Shown here piece after piece: positions 18,946-27,938 of a stretch of DNA of 64,000 bases. Source of the stretch: Oscillospiraceae bacterium. GTDB lineage: Bacteria; Bacillota; Clostridia; Oscillospirales; Ruminococcaceae. The notes beneath the pieces are model-generated. The model saw only the letters and a list, made by a program, of their open reading frames with translations, did not search any database and had not been told where the DNA came from. The position numbers and the translations under genes are program-made. The stretch spans positions 1 through 64,000 of the forward strand of contig JAFTQJ010000078.1 of the NCBI GenBank assembly GCA_017462785.1, in the 5' to 3' direction. The first letter of the stretch is position 1; the number at the start of each line of letters is the position of its first letter.

Positions 18946-19575
18946 ATGAAGAAACGCACAGCATACCTGATCCTGTCAGCAGTATTTCTGATCGTCCTCA
19001 TTGGAACAGGGGTTTACAAAACTGTGAACGTCAAAATACAGCCCGCATATTGTCAGGAGCTTTACAAGGAGCTGAACTGCACATCCGGACAGTTTGAATG
19101 CACTTCGGTCAGTGCCAATGAGGAAAATATTCAGTTTGTTTTCAATTTGGAGGATCTGGATGCATATGATCACCGGATGTGCACGGAGGAGATGATCCGG
19201 ATCAGAAATCAGGTGTCGGAATACCTCTCTGCTCACCCGCAGCATGACCTTTCTGAAAAACGTATTGTTTTACAGTTCCAGACACGTCCCGGTGATGTCG
19301 CTTCACTCTCGAATTACAGCAGCCAAAAAGCTGGTTTGTACAATGATTTCCCCTTTTGTCTTGATATTCGCATCCCGATTTCAGAGTATGAAAGCTTCGT
19401 CAACGCTTATTCACTGAGCGTTGAGATCGAGGATAAGGGGGATCTGCCTTTGCTCGGTGAATTCAAACAGCTTGAGTACCTGAATCTGATCGTTCCCCAG
19501 CTGACTGAGGAAGAGATCGCATATGTCCAAAATCTGCTGCAAGACTGCACAATTGTCTGCAACGTTTCAGAATAA
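18946..19575 (+). CDS. Hypothetical secreted or membrane-anchored protein
   Basis: Not recognised. The 209 residues start with a Lys/Arg N-terminus and one hydrophobic segment (about 6-24, AYLILSAVFLIVLIGTGVY), a signal peptide or anchor without a lipobox. The remainder is polar and probably extracytoplasmic, with four cysteines (about residues 36, 45, 52 and 79) plus a late pair. GGAAGAAGG lies upstream of the ATG. It stands alone between the tRNA terminator and its own hairpin. No homology-based function can be offered. Confidence 0.65.
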   Translation: MKKRTAYLILSAVFLIVLIGTGVYKTVNVKIQPAYCQELYKELNCTSGQFECTSVSANEENIQFVFNLEDLDAYDHRMCTEEMIRIRNQVSEYLSAHPQHDLSEKRIVLQFQTRPGDVASLSNYSSQKAGLYNDFPFCLDIRIPISEYESFVNAYSLSVEIEDKGDLPLLGEFKQLEYLNLIVPQLTEEEIAYVQNLLQDCTIVCNVSE

Positions 19576-19584
19576 CAACCTCAG

Positions 19585-19616
19585 AATCTGCCGCTCTTCC
19601 AAGTGTGGCAGATTTT
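19585..19616 (+). terminator. Probable terminator after the hypothetical protein
   Basis: AATCTGCC pairs with GGCAGATT around a 16-nt loop, followed by TTTGTCGATTTTT. The stem is short and the loop long, so this is moderate. Confidence 0.5.
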
Positions 19617-19646
19617 GTCGATTTTTGTCTTTTGTTCTCTTTTTGA

Positions 19647-19675
19647 TTGCAATATAGCCAGAAATATGCTATAAT
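19647..19675 (+). promoter_or_regulatory. Promoter of the hybrid histidine kinase gene
   Basis: TTGCAA (19647-19652), 17-bp spacer, TATAAT (19670-19675). An inverted repeat TATAGC-N9-GCTATA (19653-19673) spans the spacer and enters the -10 box. The leader to the ATG is about 150 nt. Confidence 0.65.
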
Positions 19676-19832
19676 TGCTAATGAACAGACTTTTAGAAAG
19701 AACGATAGCGATTCCTGGAGCCGATCCACATAAAATGAATATGCAGATTTTGCCGAAAAGATGCGTTCGAGATTTTCATGTGAACAGGCTCTAAACCAAA
19801 AGCCTGTCATAACAGGAAAGGAAGTGCTTTGT

Positions 19833-22800
19833 ATGAATGAAAGCAGAGCAATGTACATCATTGACGAGCAATATCGTATTGTGTATGCCAATGAGAAGTT
19901 TAAGCAGTATTACCCCGATTTCAAGCCAATGCAGAAGTGTTATAAGGCAGTGGCACAGATGGAACAGACCTGTTACAGCTGCCCTCTGTGCTGTAAAGGA
20001 AAGGATAATACTTTCTATAATGCACTGACCAGGGAGTGGATCCATGCCAATGCTGTTGATATGGAGTGGGAGGACGGCAAAAAATATTATGCCATTTTCT
20101 TCCATCTTCTTCGTGAAGAGGACGGCGAAGAATCGAGGGATATGCAGTATCTTGACAAAAGCGGAATGGAGGACTTTCTGAAAAAAGAAGAGTCGAAACC
20201 TTCACTGATACAGCGGCTTTCAGAGGGGTTTCCGATTCTCCATGTCAGCGATTCTCTTGCCAGTCTGCTCGGTTATGCCAGCCCCGAAGAAATGACTGCA
20301 CATCGGGGAGAATTCAGACGTAATTTTGTGCATCCTGATGATATCATCTCTATTTCACCGGACTCTCTTTCAATGGGGATGACATATACTGCATCTTTCC
20401 GTATGCTGCGGAAAGATGGTTCCTATCTCTGTGTTGCTGACAGGGGAAAAGTGATCGAGAAGGATGGCACTGAGCTTTTGGTTAGTTCGATCAGCGATAT
20501 GTCCGGTATGCTGCGGATGCAAAATTCTATTGAAATGGAAAATAAACTTCTCCAGCAGCAGAATCACGAGCTGCGGTTCATGAAGAGCCGCCGCCCCGGC
20601 GGTTATCACTGCTGCAAGAAAGAGGAGGGCTATCCGTTCAAGGAAATTACCCAGCAGTTCTGTGACATGCTTGGCTATACCCGACAGGAGATCGAAGACC
20701 TTTTCGACAACAAGCTCGAAAACATGGTCGTTCCGGAGGACCGCAGCAAGCTTTCCATGGCACTTGACCTGAAAGAAGTCGGGGATACCATGAACATCCA
20801 TTACCGCATCATGACAAAAGATCGTGATATTATCTGGGTAAAGGGCAATGTGCGGCTGAGTGAATTCGGCGGAGAATGCTTTTATCAGGCGACCCTTGTT
20901 GAGATCACGGCTGAGATGAAGACCCAGCAGGAGCTTGAACGGAAAAACCGTGAGCTGGAGCTGATCCTGAGTGCGATCCCCGGCGGCATCAAGAACATCT
21001 CGATCAATGAGAATTACACCTACAGCTTCATCAGTGAGGAGGCTGCCGCACTGTTCGGCTATACTGCGGAGGAGATGATGGCAGTCAGCGGCGGTGCCGC
21101 ATTGGAGATGGTCTATCATGAGGACAGGGAGCTTGTCCGGAGCCAGATGGAGCAGTGCCTTTCGGAGGGCGGAACGGATTATTCTGTCAGATACCGGATC
21201 CGCTGCAAGGACGGCACCCTGAAATACATCCTTGCCTGCGGAAGAAAAGCGGAGGACGAGGACGGCAATCCCTATTTCCAGAGCTTGTACATTGACATTA
21301 CAAGGGAGATGGAGGATGCCGGAATCATCAAACAGCTTCAGCTGATCCGTGCTTTGAGCAATGACTACAGTGATGTCTACGCACTGGATTTTGAAACAGG
21401 AAGTCTGGAGCCTGTGTTCCAGCATGAGAACTCCGGCATCACGCATCTTACAACCGATCACTATGATGAATGGCTCGCACAGCTGTGCACAGAGATGGTG
21501 TATCCCGAGGATCAAAACAATTTCCTGACAAGGCTCTCTCTGGACAACATCCGCCGCAATTTACAGGGCAAGGAACTCTTTCGTCACCATTACCGCAACG
21601 GGAAGGACGATAAGATCTCGCACTGGGAGGCAAAATTCGTTGGTGTTCAGGAAAACGGCAGTACGGTGAAGGCGATCGTCGGCTTCCGCAATATTGACGA
21701 TGAAGTGCGGCACGAGGAAAAGCGGAATCAAGCTCTGCACAAAGCACTTTCGCAGGCTCAGTATGCAAGCAAAGCCAAGACCACGTTCCTCAACAACATG
21801 TCCCACGACATCCGCACGCCCATGAATGCGATCATCGGTTATACCGCACTTGCCTCCACGCATATTGAGAATACCGAGCGTGTGAAGGACTATTTGCGGA
21901 AGATCACCCAGTCCTCCAATCATCTGCTTTCCCTGATCAATGATGTGCTGGACATGAGCCGCATTGAATCCGGAAAGATGGTTCTCGTGGAAAAGGCGGA
22001 GAGCCTGCCGGAGATCATGTGCGAGATCCGCAACATCATGCAGGCGGACATCAATGCAAAGCAGCTGAAATTTGATATGCAGGTGTCGAATGTGGTGGAT
22101 GAAGTGATCTACTGCGACAAACTGCGTATCAACCAGATCTTCCTGAATCTGCTCTCGAATGCAGTGAAGTTCACACCGGTCGGCGGAATGGTGTCCATGC
22201 ACATGCGTCAGATCAAATCCATGCGTAAGGGCTATGCAGTCTATGAATTCTGCGTCAAGGATACGGGCATCGGCATGGAGAAAACCTTCATGGAACATAT
22301 CTATGAACCCTTTGCTCAGGAACGCCCCAATACCCTCAGCGGCATTCAGGGCACGGGACTTGGCATGGCGATCACCAAGAATATTGTGGATATGTGCGGC
22401 GGCTGGATCGATCTGAAAAGCGAACCCTTCGAGGGAACCGAGATCACTGTCACGCTGTCATTCAGAACCATGCCCGACCGTTCCGAGATCGAACCGATCA
22501 GGGAGCTGGAGGGAATGCGTGCACTTGTGGTCGATGATGATATGGGCACCTGTCAGAGCGTTTCCAAGCTCTTCCGTCAGCTCGGGATCCGTGTGGACTG
22601 GACGGTGTGCGGCAAAGAGGCGATCGTCCGTGCAGAAGAGGCTGCCGAGATCGGTGATCCCTACCAGCTGTATGTTGTGGACTGGCTGATGCCGGATATG
22701 AACGGCATCGAAACAACACGGCAGATCCGCCGGAGTGTGGGTTATCAGCCCCCGATCATCATCCTCTCCGCCTATGACTATACGGACGTCGAGGATGAAG

Positions 22801-23306
22801 CCATTGAAGCAGGCGTGACCGCATTCAGCAGCAAGCCGCTGTTCATGTCCGAGCTGCGTCGGGTGCTCCTGCGTGTATTCGGTCTGCCCATGCGTGAGAA
22901 AACGCTGAAGGACATCAAGGAGCTGTACGGTAAAAGAGTGCTTGTGGTCGAGGACAACGAGATCAATCAGGAAATTTCCATAGACATTCTCCATACGGTG
23001 GGCATTTCAGCGGACGTGGCTCCGAATGGTCAGGCGGCATTGGACATGCTGCATGAAAAGGGTGCCGGATACTATAGTCTGGTATTCATGGACATTCAGA
23101 TGCCGGTCATGGACGGCTATGAAGCCTCCAGACGCATCCGTCTTTCTGAGGACAGGGGTATCGCTGAGATCCCAATTATCGCTATGACCGCAAACGCCTA
23201 TGAAGACGATAAGAAAATGGCATATGAAGCAGGCATGAACGGGCATATCTCCAAGCCGATCGAGATTCCGAAGCTGATGGAAATGCTTCGGACTATGATA
23301 CAATAA
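19833..23306 (+). CDS. Cytoplasmic PAS-domain hybrid histidine kinase with two receiver domains
   Basis: A 1157-residue sensor kinase without transmembrane segments. In order it shows: an N-terminal PAS-like domain with Cys36, 47, 50, 53 and 54 (TCYSCPLCC); further PAS domains near 115-235, 265-365 and 385-485; a fifth PAS-like region near 500-610; HisKA with the phospho-acceptor His in [11 protein letters not shown] (about 665); HATPase with [11 protein letters not shown] and GTGLGMAI; and two receivers, REC1 (about 893-1020, VVDDDMG, Asp in DWLMPDMNG) and REC2 (about 1035-1157, [10 protein letters not shown], Asp in [10 protein letters not shown]). The ATG at 19833 has GGAAAGGAAG upstream. 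The LytTR and Hpt genes follow. Confidence 0.9.
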   Translation: MNESRAMYIIDEQYRIVYANEKFKQYYPDFKPMQKCYKAVAQMEQTCYSCPLCCKGKDNTFYNALTREWIHANAVDMEWEDGKKYYAIFFHLLREEDGEESRDMQYLDKSGMEDFLKKEESKPSLIQRLSEGFPILHVSDSLASLLGYASPEEMTAHRGEFRRNFVHPDDIISISPDSLSMGMTYTASFRMLRKDGSYLCVADRGKVIEKDGTELLVSSISDMSGMLRMQNSIEMENKLLQQQNHELRFMKSRRPGGYHCCKKEEGYPFKEITQQFCDMLGYTRQEIEDLFDNKLENMVVPEDRSKLSMALDLKEVGDTMNIHYRIMTKDRDIIWVKGNVRLSEFGGECFYQATLVEITAEMKTQQELERKNRELELILSAIPGGIKNISINENYTYSFISEEAAALFGYTAEEMMAVSGGAALEMVYHEDRELVRSQMEQCLSEGGTDYSVRYRIRCKDGTLKYILACGRKAEDEDGNPYFQSLYIDITREMEDAGIIKQLQLIRALSNDYSDVYALDFETGSLEPVFQHENSGITHLTTDHYDEWLAQLCTEMVYPEDQNNFLTRLSLDNIRRNLQGKELFRHHYRNGKDDKISHWEAKFVGVQENGSTVKAIVGFRNIDDEVRHEEKRNQALHKALSQAQYASKAKTTFLNNMSHDIRTPMNAIIGYTALASTHIENTERVKDYLRKITQSSNHLLSLINDVLDMSRIESGKMVLVEKAESLPEIMCEIRNIMQADINAKQLKFDMQVSNVVDEVIYCDKLRINQIFLNLLSNAVKFTPVGGMVSMHMRQIKSMRKGYAVYEFCVKDTGIGMEKTFMEHIYEPFAQERPNTLSGIQGTGLGMAITKNIVDMCGGWIDLKSEPFEGTEITVTLSFRTMPDRSEIEPIRELEGMRALVVDDDMGTCQSVSKLFRQLGIRVDWTVCGKEAIVRAEEAAEIGDPYQLYVVDWLMPDMNGIETTRQIRRSVGYQPPIIILSAYDYTDVEDEAIEAGVTAFSSKPLFMSELRRVLLRVFGLPMREKTLKDIKELYGKRVLVVEDNEINQEISIDILHTVGISADVAPNGQAALDMLHEKGAGYYSLVFMDIQMPVMDGYEASRRIRLSEDRGIAEIPIIAMTANAYEDDKKMAYEAGMNGHISKPIEIPKLMEMLRTMIQ

Positions 23307-23352
23307 ACCAGAAATTAAATTAGGTTTGTTACAATTTTTTTGCTTCCATGCA

Positions 23353-23381
23353 TTGACATTTAAGCGTTAATATGTTAAAAT
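23353..23381 (+). promoter_or_regulatory. Promoter of the LytTR regulator gene
   Basis: TTGACA (23353-23358), 17-bp spacer, TAAAAT (23376-23381), about 45 bp upstream of the start codon. A second TTGACA at 23391 has no matching -10 box before the gene. Confidence 0.7.
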
Positions 23382-23425
23382 AGTAATGTATTGACAAGAC
23401 GGCGTAACCATCAAGAGAGGGCAAG

Positions 23426-24139
23426 ATGATGAGGATTGCGATTTGTGATGACAGTCAGATAGACAGGGAAGTAATCAAGGATTTTCTGCATGCCTACATG
23501 ACGGATAGGTCCATCCCGAACATCATGACAGAATATGAAAACGGCAGAAATCTGGTGGATGATATTGAGGAAGGCGGTTACTATGATCTCGTCTTTCTCG
23601 ATATCTACATGGATGAGATGGACGGGATGTGCATCGCCAGAAATCTGCGGCGTGTCGGCTACACGGGGAAGATCGTGTTTCTGACAAGTGCAGCAGAATT
23701 TGCAGTGGACAGCTACGAGGTGGAGGCTTCGGGCTATCTGCTGAAACCGCATAATTACGATAAGCTTTCCGCACTTCTGAACCGTCTGATCGACAGGACG
23801 AATATCGGGCAGTTTCAGGTATCTGTCAGGAATACCATCTACAGCATCCCATTTGCGGAGATCGTATATGTCGAGAGCAGGAACAATGTCTGTATCCTGC
23901 ATTGCAGTGACGGCAGGGAGTATACCGTTTACAAAAAATTAAGCGAGATCGAAGCACAGCTCGATGACAGCAGATTCCTCCGCTGCCATCAGAGCTATCT
24001 GGTCAACATGAGCTACATTGCCAAAGCCGACAAGCAGTTTGAGCTGACAACGGGCGATGTGGTTCTGATCCGCCAGCGGAGCCAGAAGGAGATCCGGAGC
24101 ATCTATCAGGAATTTGCAGCAAGGGGAAGAAAATCATGA
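23426..24139 (+). CDS. LytTR-family response regulator
   Basis: A 237-residue two-domain regulator. The receiver (1-120) has the acidic pair CDDSQ, the phospho-acceptor Asp in FLDIYMDEMDG (about 58) and the conserved Lys in LLKPHNYD (about 107). A LytTR DNA-binding domain (135-235) follows, with IVYVESRNNVCILHC and FLRCHQSYLVNMSYI. This is the AgrA/VirR class, often controlling extracellular functions. ATG 23426 or 23429 may start, with AGAGAGGGC upstream. The next gene (Hpt) overlaps its end by 4 nt. Confidence 0.9.
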   Translation: MMRIAICDDSQIDREVIKDFLHAYMTDRSIPNIMTEYENGRNLVDDIEEGGYYDLVFLDIYMDEMDGMCIARNLRRVGYTGKIVFLTSAAEFAVDSYEVEASGYLLKPHNYDKLSALLNRLIDRTNIGQFQVSVRNTIYSIPFAEIVYVESRNNVCILHCSDGREYTVYKKLSEIEAQLDDSRFLRCHQSYLVNMSYIAKADKQFELTTGDVVLIRQRSQKEIRSIYQEFAARGRKS

Positions 24140-24486
24140 CATTACGGGAATTCTATGCAAAAACAAATGCGGATTACGATGCTGTAATCCGCAGACTGGT
24201 GAATGAAAATCTGGTTCTGAAATATTTAAAAAAGTTTCTGGATGATGAATATTTTGCAAATCTTCAGCAGGCAGCTGCGGCAGGGGACTATGAAACGGCA
24301 TACCGCTGTGTGCATACGCTCAAAGGGCTTTGCCTTTCGCTCGGCTTTGACACCCTGAGCCGTCCGGTGACGGCACTGACGGAGGAGCTGCATGAAGGAA
24401 AAACAGAGCATGCAGCTGCATACATTGCCGAGATCGAACCGCTTTATCACGAGATCAAACAGTGGATCCGTGAGCTGACCGCCTGA
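24136..24486 (+). CDS. Free-standing Hpt-domain phosphotransfer protein
   Basis: A 116-residue all-helical protein with the Hpt core CVHTLKGLCLSLG (His near residue 60) and an amphipathic four-helix pattern. Hpt proteins pass phosphoryl groups between receiver domains. It overlaps the LytTR gene by ATGA, so the two are co-translated. With the hybrid kinase just upstream it provides the missing step of a His-Asp-His-Asp relay. Which receivers it contacts is inference. Confidence 0.82.
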   Translation: MTLREFYAKTNADYDAVIRRLVNENLVLKYLKKFLDDEYFANLQQAAAAGDYETAYRCVHTLKGLCLSLGFDTLSRPVTALTEELHEGKTEHAAAYIAEIEPLYHEIKQWIRELTA

Positions 24487-24492
24487 CTGCAT

Positions 24493-24522
24493 CTCCCATA
24501 ACTGCTGCAACAGTTACGGGAG
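24493..24522. other. Hairpin between convergent genes
   Basis: CTCCC-A-TAACTG and CAGTTA-C-GGGAG form a stem with one mismatch and a 6-nt loop between the Hpt gene and the convergent Spo0A-domain gene. There is no T-run on either side, so classical termination is doubtful. Confidence 0.4.
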
Positions 24523-24543
24523 AGAGGATGTACGGGCGATCGA

Positions 24544-24969
24544 TCAGGAAGCAATGAGGCTCTTGGGGGTTTCAGCGGGAAGCTGACGCATGTATTCAGC
24601 TACGATGGCGAGGAATTCACGGGTCGTGGGGTTGTAGTGTGTGATGTCATCATTGATGCCGAAAATCTCGGAGATGAATTCCGTGTTGCCTCTCACACAG
24701 CTCTGACCGATGGCATAACGCATGGCACGCTCAATGCTGGCAATGGAGGCACTGTTATAGTATTCTGCGATCGCAGGATAGAGGATCTTGGACATGCTGG
24801 TCAGACCAATGGGATTTTCAATGCCAAACAGTACTGCGGTTTTGATGTAGTGGAAGCCCTTGGTATTGGCAGGAATTCCCAGCTTCAGCAGTGTTTTGAT
24901 GACCTTGGTTTCGCTTGCAGCATCTGCACCATGGTACTGACGGCAGATGGAAATTGTTTGACTGTTCAT
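24544..24969 (-). CDS. Stand-alone Spo0A C-terminal DNA-binding domain protein
   Basis: A 141-residue protein matching only the Spo0A effector domain. Family-like stretches are TLLKLGIPANTKGFHYIKTAV, the helix-turn-helix MSKILYPAIAEYYN, SIERAMRYAI and TNREFLA-like PTTREFLAIVAEYMR. There is no receiver domain, so it cannot be switched by Asp phosphorylation. ATG 24969 has GAGAGG 9 nt upstream; TTG 24978 is the alternative. It converges on the phosphorelay genes. It may bind 0A-type boxes constitutively or compete with Spo0A. That role is inference. Confidence 0.85.
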   Translation of the reverse strand: MNSQTISICRQYHGADAASETKVIKTLLKLGIPANTKGFHYIKTAVLFGIENPIGLTSMSKILYPAIAEYYNSASIASIERAMRYAIGQSCVRGNTEFISEIFGINDDITHYNPTTREFLAIVAEYMRQLPAETPKSLIAS

Positions 24970-25160
24970 TTTAATCAACCTCTCAATTATTGTAAAGTGT
25001 AGTCAGTGAAGTGCTGTTTCATCTGACAAATTGATTATATCTCATTTTTTGATGTTTTTCTTAAAAAAATGGAAATTGACATTTTTTTAAATGAATTTGA
25101 CACAAATCGTGAGGAAATCAGGGTGTGAAAGGTCGAATCCAGTCTGCAAAGCATGGAAAT

Positions 25161-25583
25161 TCACAGATCAGCAGGCTTTTCCTCCTCCGCAAACTCCACA
25201 TTCATCACCGCATCCAAGGAAATTTCCATTTCCTCGGCAAACTTCATTTTCTGCTCTCCCATGTCGAGAAACCGGAAATGTCCCGTATACCGTACATACG
25301 AACCGCCGGTTTTCTTTGCATCGGGAATAAAATGAGTCACTGTGATGAGGGGGAGATCCAGTCCGGAAAGCTTCTGAAATGCTGCATCCAAGGCGTTCAG
25401 CTGCATTTCCGTCAGCTCCTGCCGCTTCTCCACATACCTTGCGGATTCCTCGATACCGTCCTCAAATCCGGTCAGTGCCTTGAATGAGCCGAACTGTGCA
25501 GCCCTCTCATAATTGCTCATGCGGCGGCGTGTCGGGGAAATATGGTGGGGATGGTCGATGATATGCCGGTATCGCTCTGACAT
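25161..25583 (-). CDS. YolD-like protein
   Basis: A 140-residue protein of the YolD-like type found beside Y-family polymerases in Firmicutes. The recognisable stretch is MSNYERAAQFGSFKALTGFEDGIEE followed by a helical segment. No catalytic motif is seen. GAGGG lies 7 nt upstream of the ATG. It is the third gene of a minus-strand repair operon after the polymerase and the AlkD-like glycosylase. The 180 bp on its other side (24979-25160) hold the promoter region of the Spo0A-domain gene and nothing else recognised. Confidence 0.72.
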   Translation of the reverse strand: MSERYRHIIDHPHHISPTRRRMSNYERAAQFGSFKALTGFEDGIEESARYVEKRQELTEMQLNALDAAFQKLSGLDLPLITVTHFIPDAKKTGGSYVRYTGHFRFLDMGEQKMKFAEEMEISLDAVMNVEFAEEEKPADL

Positions 25584-25592
25584 GTGCAGCCC

Positions 25593-26267
25593 TCATTTCT
25601 TCAATGTATTCAGATATGCCTTGTGTCCATCCGGAACACGGAAGCTTTCCCGTGCTTTCTGGATGGTTTTGTTGTGCACCCATGTATCCAGTCTGCCCCG
25701 TTCGAGATAGGGCAATGCAGCCTCGTACTGCTTTGCAAGTGCGGTCGCAAAATACCATGCGATCATCATGTTGACGTAATACTCTCCGCTGCGGATGTCC
25801 GCTGCCCAGTCAAGGTACTCCGGCTGGAAATGCTCATCCAGATAATGGCACATGAGCATTCCGACAGCGAAGCGGACGGTATAGGTTTTGCCGGAGCCAA
25901 GCCATTTCCAGATCTCCGGCAGAAGTTTGTCCGTGTGTTTTCGGAATACTTTCGGACGCAGCTGGTCACAGGTTGCCCAGTTGTCGATATACGGCAAAAA
26001 GCGTTCCAGTGCTCCGATCACAGCGTCATAGCTTTTCATTTCCGAAATCAGGAATGCATGGAGCTGATTTTCCTCGAAATACCGGTGCGGCAGTGCGGAG
26101 AGAAAATCTTTTGCAGCATCATTTTGTGAAAGCTTCTTAGCCAGAGTGCGAAGCTCCGGTGTTCTCACGCCGATGACGGATTCCGGCGGAATATTGGGGA
26201 TCAGCTTCGCCTGAAAATCCCTGTACTGCAAATCCTGCATGGTAAAAAGTGTTTCTTGTATCGTCAT
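25593..26267 (-). CDS. DNA alkylation repair protein (AlkD-like)
   Basis: A 224-residue all-alpha HEAT-like repeat protein of the AlkD/AlkC type, which excises alkylated bases. Typical motifs are GVRTPELRTLAKKL, ENQLHAFLI, NWATCDQLRPKVF (AlkD family WxxxD region) and FAVGMLMCHYLD. The length fits. Its ATG overlaps the stop of the polymerase gene by 4 nt, so the two are co-translated. Substrate specificity is not visible. Confidence 0.88.
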   Translation of the reverse strand: MTIQETLFTMQDLQYRDFQAKLIPNIPPESVIGVRTPELRTLAKKLSQNDAAKDFLSALPHRYFEENQLHAFLISEMKSYDAVIGALERFLPYIDNWATCDQLRPKVFRKHTDKLLPEIWKWLGSGKTYTVRFAVGMLMCHYLDEHFQPEYLDWAADIRSGEYYVNMMIAWYFATALAKQYEAALPYLERGRLDTWVHNKTIQKARESFRVPDGHKAYLNTLKK

Positions 26268-27748
26268 GCCCGATGCCCTCCAACCTGTCCGTTTCGCTCG
26301 ATCGTTGTTGCTCCCTCGGAAAAATTCATCCCTTTCAGGATCGCATTTTTCCCGAATTTCCGTTTGATGTCCAGCATTGCCCTCTGCATGGAACGTTCCT
26401 TTCGTTCCTGCTGTTCCTCCTGTGCCTGCTTCACCTGCAATTGCTCCGCATCCGCAAAGAGATCCAGCTGTACAAATTCCTCTTTCGGGGCATCCTGTTC
26501 GTACAGTACCCGATTGGCGACCACATACATTCTCCGCACCTGTAAGCGTTCATCCACGATCCGTGCATACAGCTGCATCATGGCAGAAACGATCTTTTTG
26601 GTGGAAGAGGTGTATTTTCCAAGATTCAGGGTGCCGTGTGCCTGCTTTGGAAGCCGCCTGCCGTAACGGTCAGTTTCCATTTTCCCATCATAGTCGTCCG
26701 GAATGCCGGTGTGGTCATAGCCGACTGTCAGCTCGATCTGGTCGGTCACGATGCCCTTTTCCACGAGGTCGAGCACCAGCAATTCGGTCATTTCACGGAC
26801 GATCAGCTGCCCCTTGTCATAGCTGTACGCACAGGAGAGCACCTGTCCCTGACTGATGCTGTGTACCCTCGGACGGTACGCCTTGATGTCTGCGATCGTG
26901 CACGGCTCCCAGCCCCACGCATGGTCAATGAGCAGCTCCGCATTCACGCCGAAAAGCCTGTAAAGCTTGTCCTCGCTGTACTCTGAGCATTCTGCTACAT
27001 CGCCCATCGTATACAGATGGTTTGCCTCCAGCTTTCGGGCAGTCCCTGCCCCCACACGCCAGAAATCCGTCAGCGGACGATGCTCCCACAGCTTTTCCCG
27101 ATAGCTCATTTCATCCAGCTCTGCGATTCTCACGCCGTCCCGATCGGGCGGCATTTTCTTTGCCACAATGTCCATCGCTACCTTGGCAAGATACAGATTT
27201 GTACCGATGCCGGCGGTCGCTGTGATGCCGGTTTCCCTCAGCATATCCCGTATCATGCGGATCGCAAGCTCATGCGGTGTGCACTTGTAGGTCGGCAGGT
27301 ACTCCGTCACATCCATGAATACCTCGTCGATCGAATACACATGAATGTCCTCCGGTGCAATGTAGCGGAGGTAGATTTCATAGATCTTTGTGCTGATCTC
27401 CATATACCGTGCCATCTGCGGCGGTGCAATGATATAATCCACTGCAAGAGAAGGGTCAGCCGCAAGCTCTGCGGCATTGCAGGAGTTGCCGGAAAACTGC
27501 CGCCAAGGTGCTTTGTACTGCCGGTCACGGTTCGCATGCTGCACCTTCTGCACGACCTCGAATAAACGAGGTCTGCCCGGAACGCCAATGGCTTTCAGGG
27601 AGGGAGTCACCGCAAGACAGATGGTCTTTTCCGTTTTGGAGGCATCCGCAACCACAAGATTGGTCGTCAGCGGATCAAGCCCACGCTCCACGCATTCCAC
27701 AGAGGCATAGAATGATTTCAAGTCGATGGCAATGTAGTGTCTTTCCAT
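26264..27748 (-). CDS. Y-family DNA polymerase (UvrX/DinB-like translesion polymerase)
   Basis: A 494-residue translesion polymerase. The catalytic Asp is in HYIAIDLKSFYASVE (residue 9 region), the second acidic pair is in HVYSIDEVFMD (about 135), the helix-hairpin-helix lies near 235, and the little finger follows. A beta-clamp-binding motif, QLDLF, is at about 427. An insertion between motif I and the palm is typical of the UvrX/YqjW type rather than DinB. ATG 27748 has AGGAGGTG upstream; an in-frame TTG at 27853 has none. No LexA-type box was recognised upstream. Confidence 0.9.
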   Translation of the reverse strand: MERHYIAIDLKSFYASVECVERGLDPLTTNLVVADASKTEKTICLAVTPSLKAIGVPGRPRLFEVVQKVQHANRDRQYKAPWRQFSGNSCNAAELAADPSLAVDYIIAPPQMARYMEISTKIYEIYLRYIAPEDIHVYSIDEVFMDVTEYLPTYKCTPHELAIRMIRDMLRETGITATAGIGTNLYLAKVAMDIVAKKMPPDRDGVRIAELDEMSYREKLWEHRPLTDFWRVGAGTARKLEANHLYTMGDVAECSEYSEDKLYRLFGVNAELLIDHAWGWEPCTIADIKAYRPRVHSISQGQVLSCAYSYDKGQLIVREMTELLVLDLVEKGIVTDQIELTVGYDHTGIPDDYDGKMETDRYGRRLPKQAHGTLNLGKYTSSTKKIVSAMMQLYARIVDERLQVRRMYVVANRVLYEQDAPKEEFVQLDLFADAEQLQVKQAQEEQQERKERSMQRAMLDIKRKFGKNAILKGMNFSEGATTIERNGQVGGHRA

Positions 27749-27862
27749 AAGCACCTCCTGTGTTTTGAATGCATGCGGAAAACGGATGAAGAAAATTTGT
27801 TCTTTTTTATTATACCACAAAGATGGGGCATTGTCAAGGGAAGTATTTTCCAAATCAGGAAA

Positions 27863-27896
27863 GCTCCTTCCCCGTCTATGAAACGGGGAAGGGAGC
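27863..27896 (-). terminator. Hairpin after asnB, possible terminator
   Basis: A 13-14 bp GC-rich stem (GCTCCCTTCCCCGT with one mismatch) lies between asnB and the polymerase gene. On the minus strand it is followed by TTTCCTGATTT, a weak T tract. Confidence 0.5.
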
Positions 27897-27938
27897 GAAA
27901 ACCTGCGTTGTTGGGCTTTGTGTCAGCCTGCACCGGTG

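Noticed and set aside
19833..23306. Kinase considered as membrane bound
   Set aside because: No hydrophobic segment long enough for a transmembrane helix was seen.
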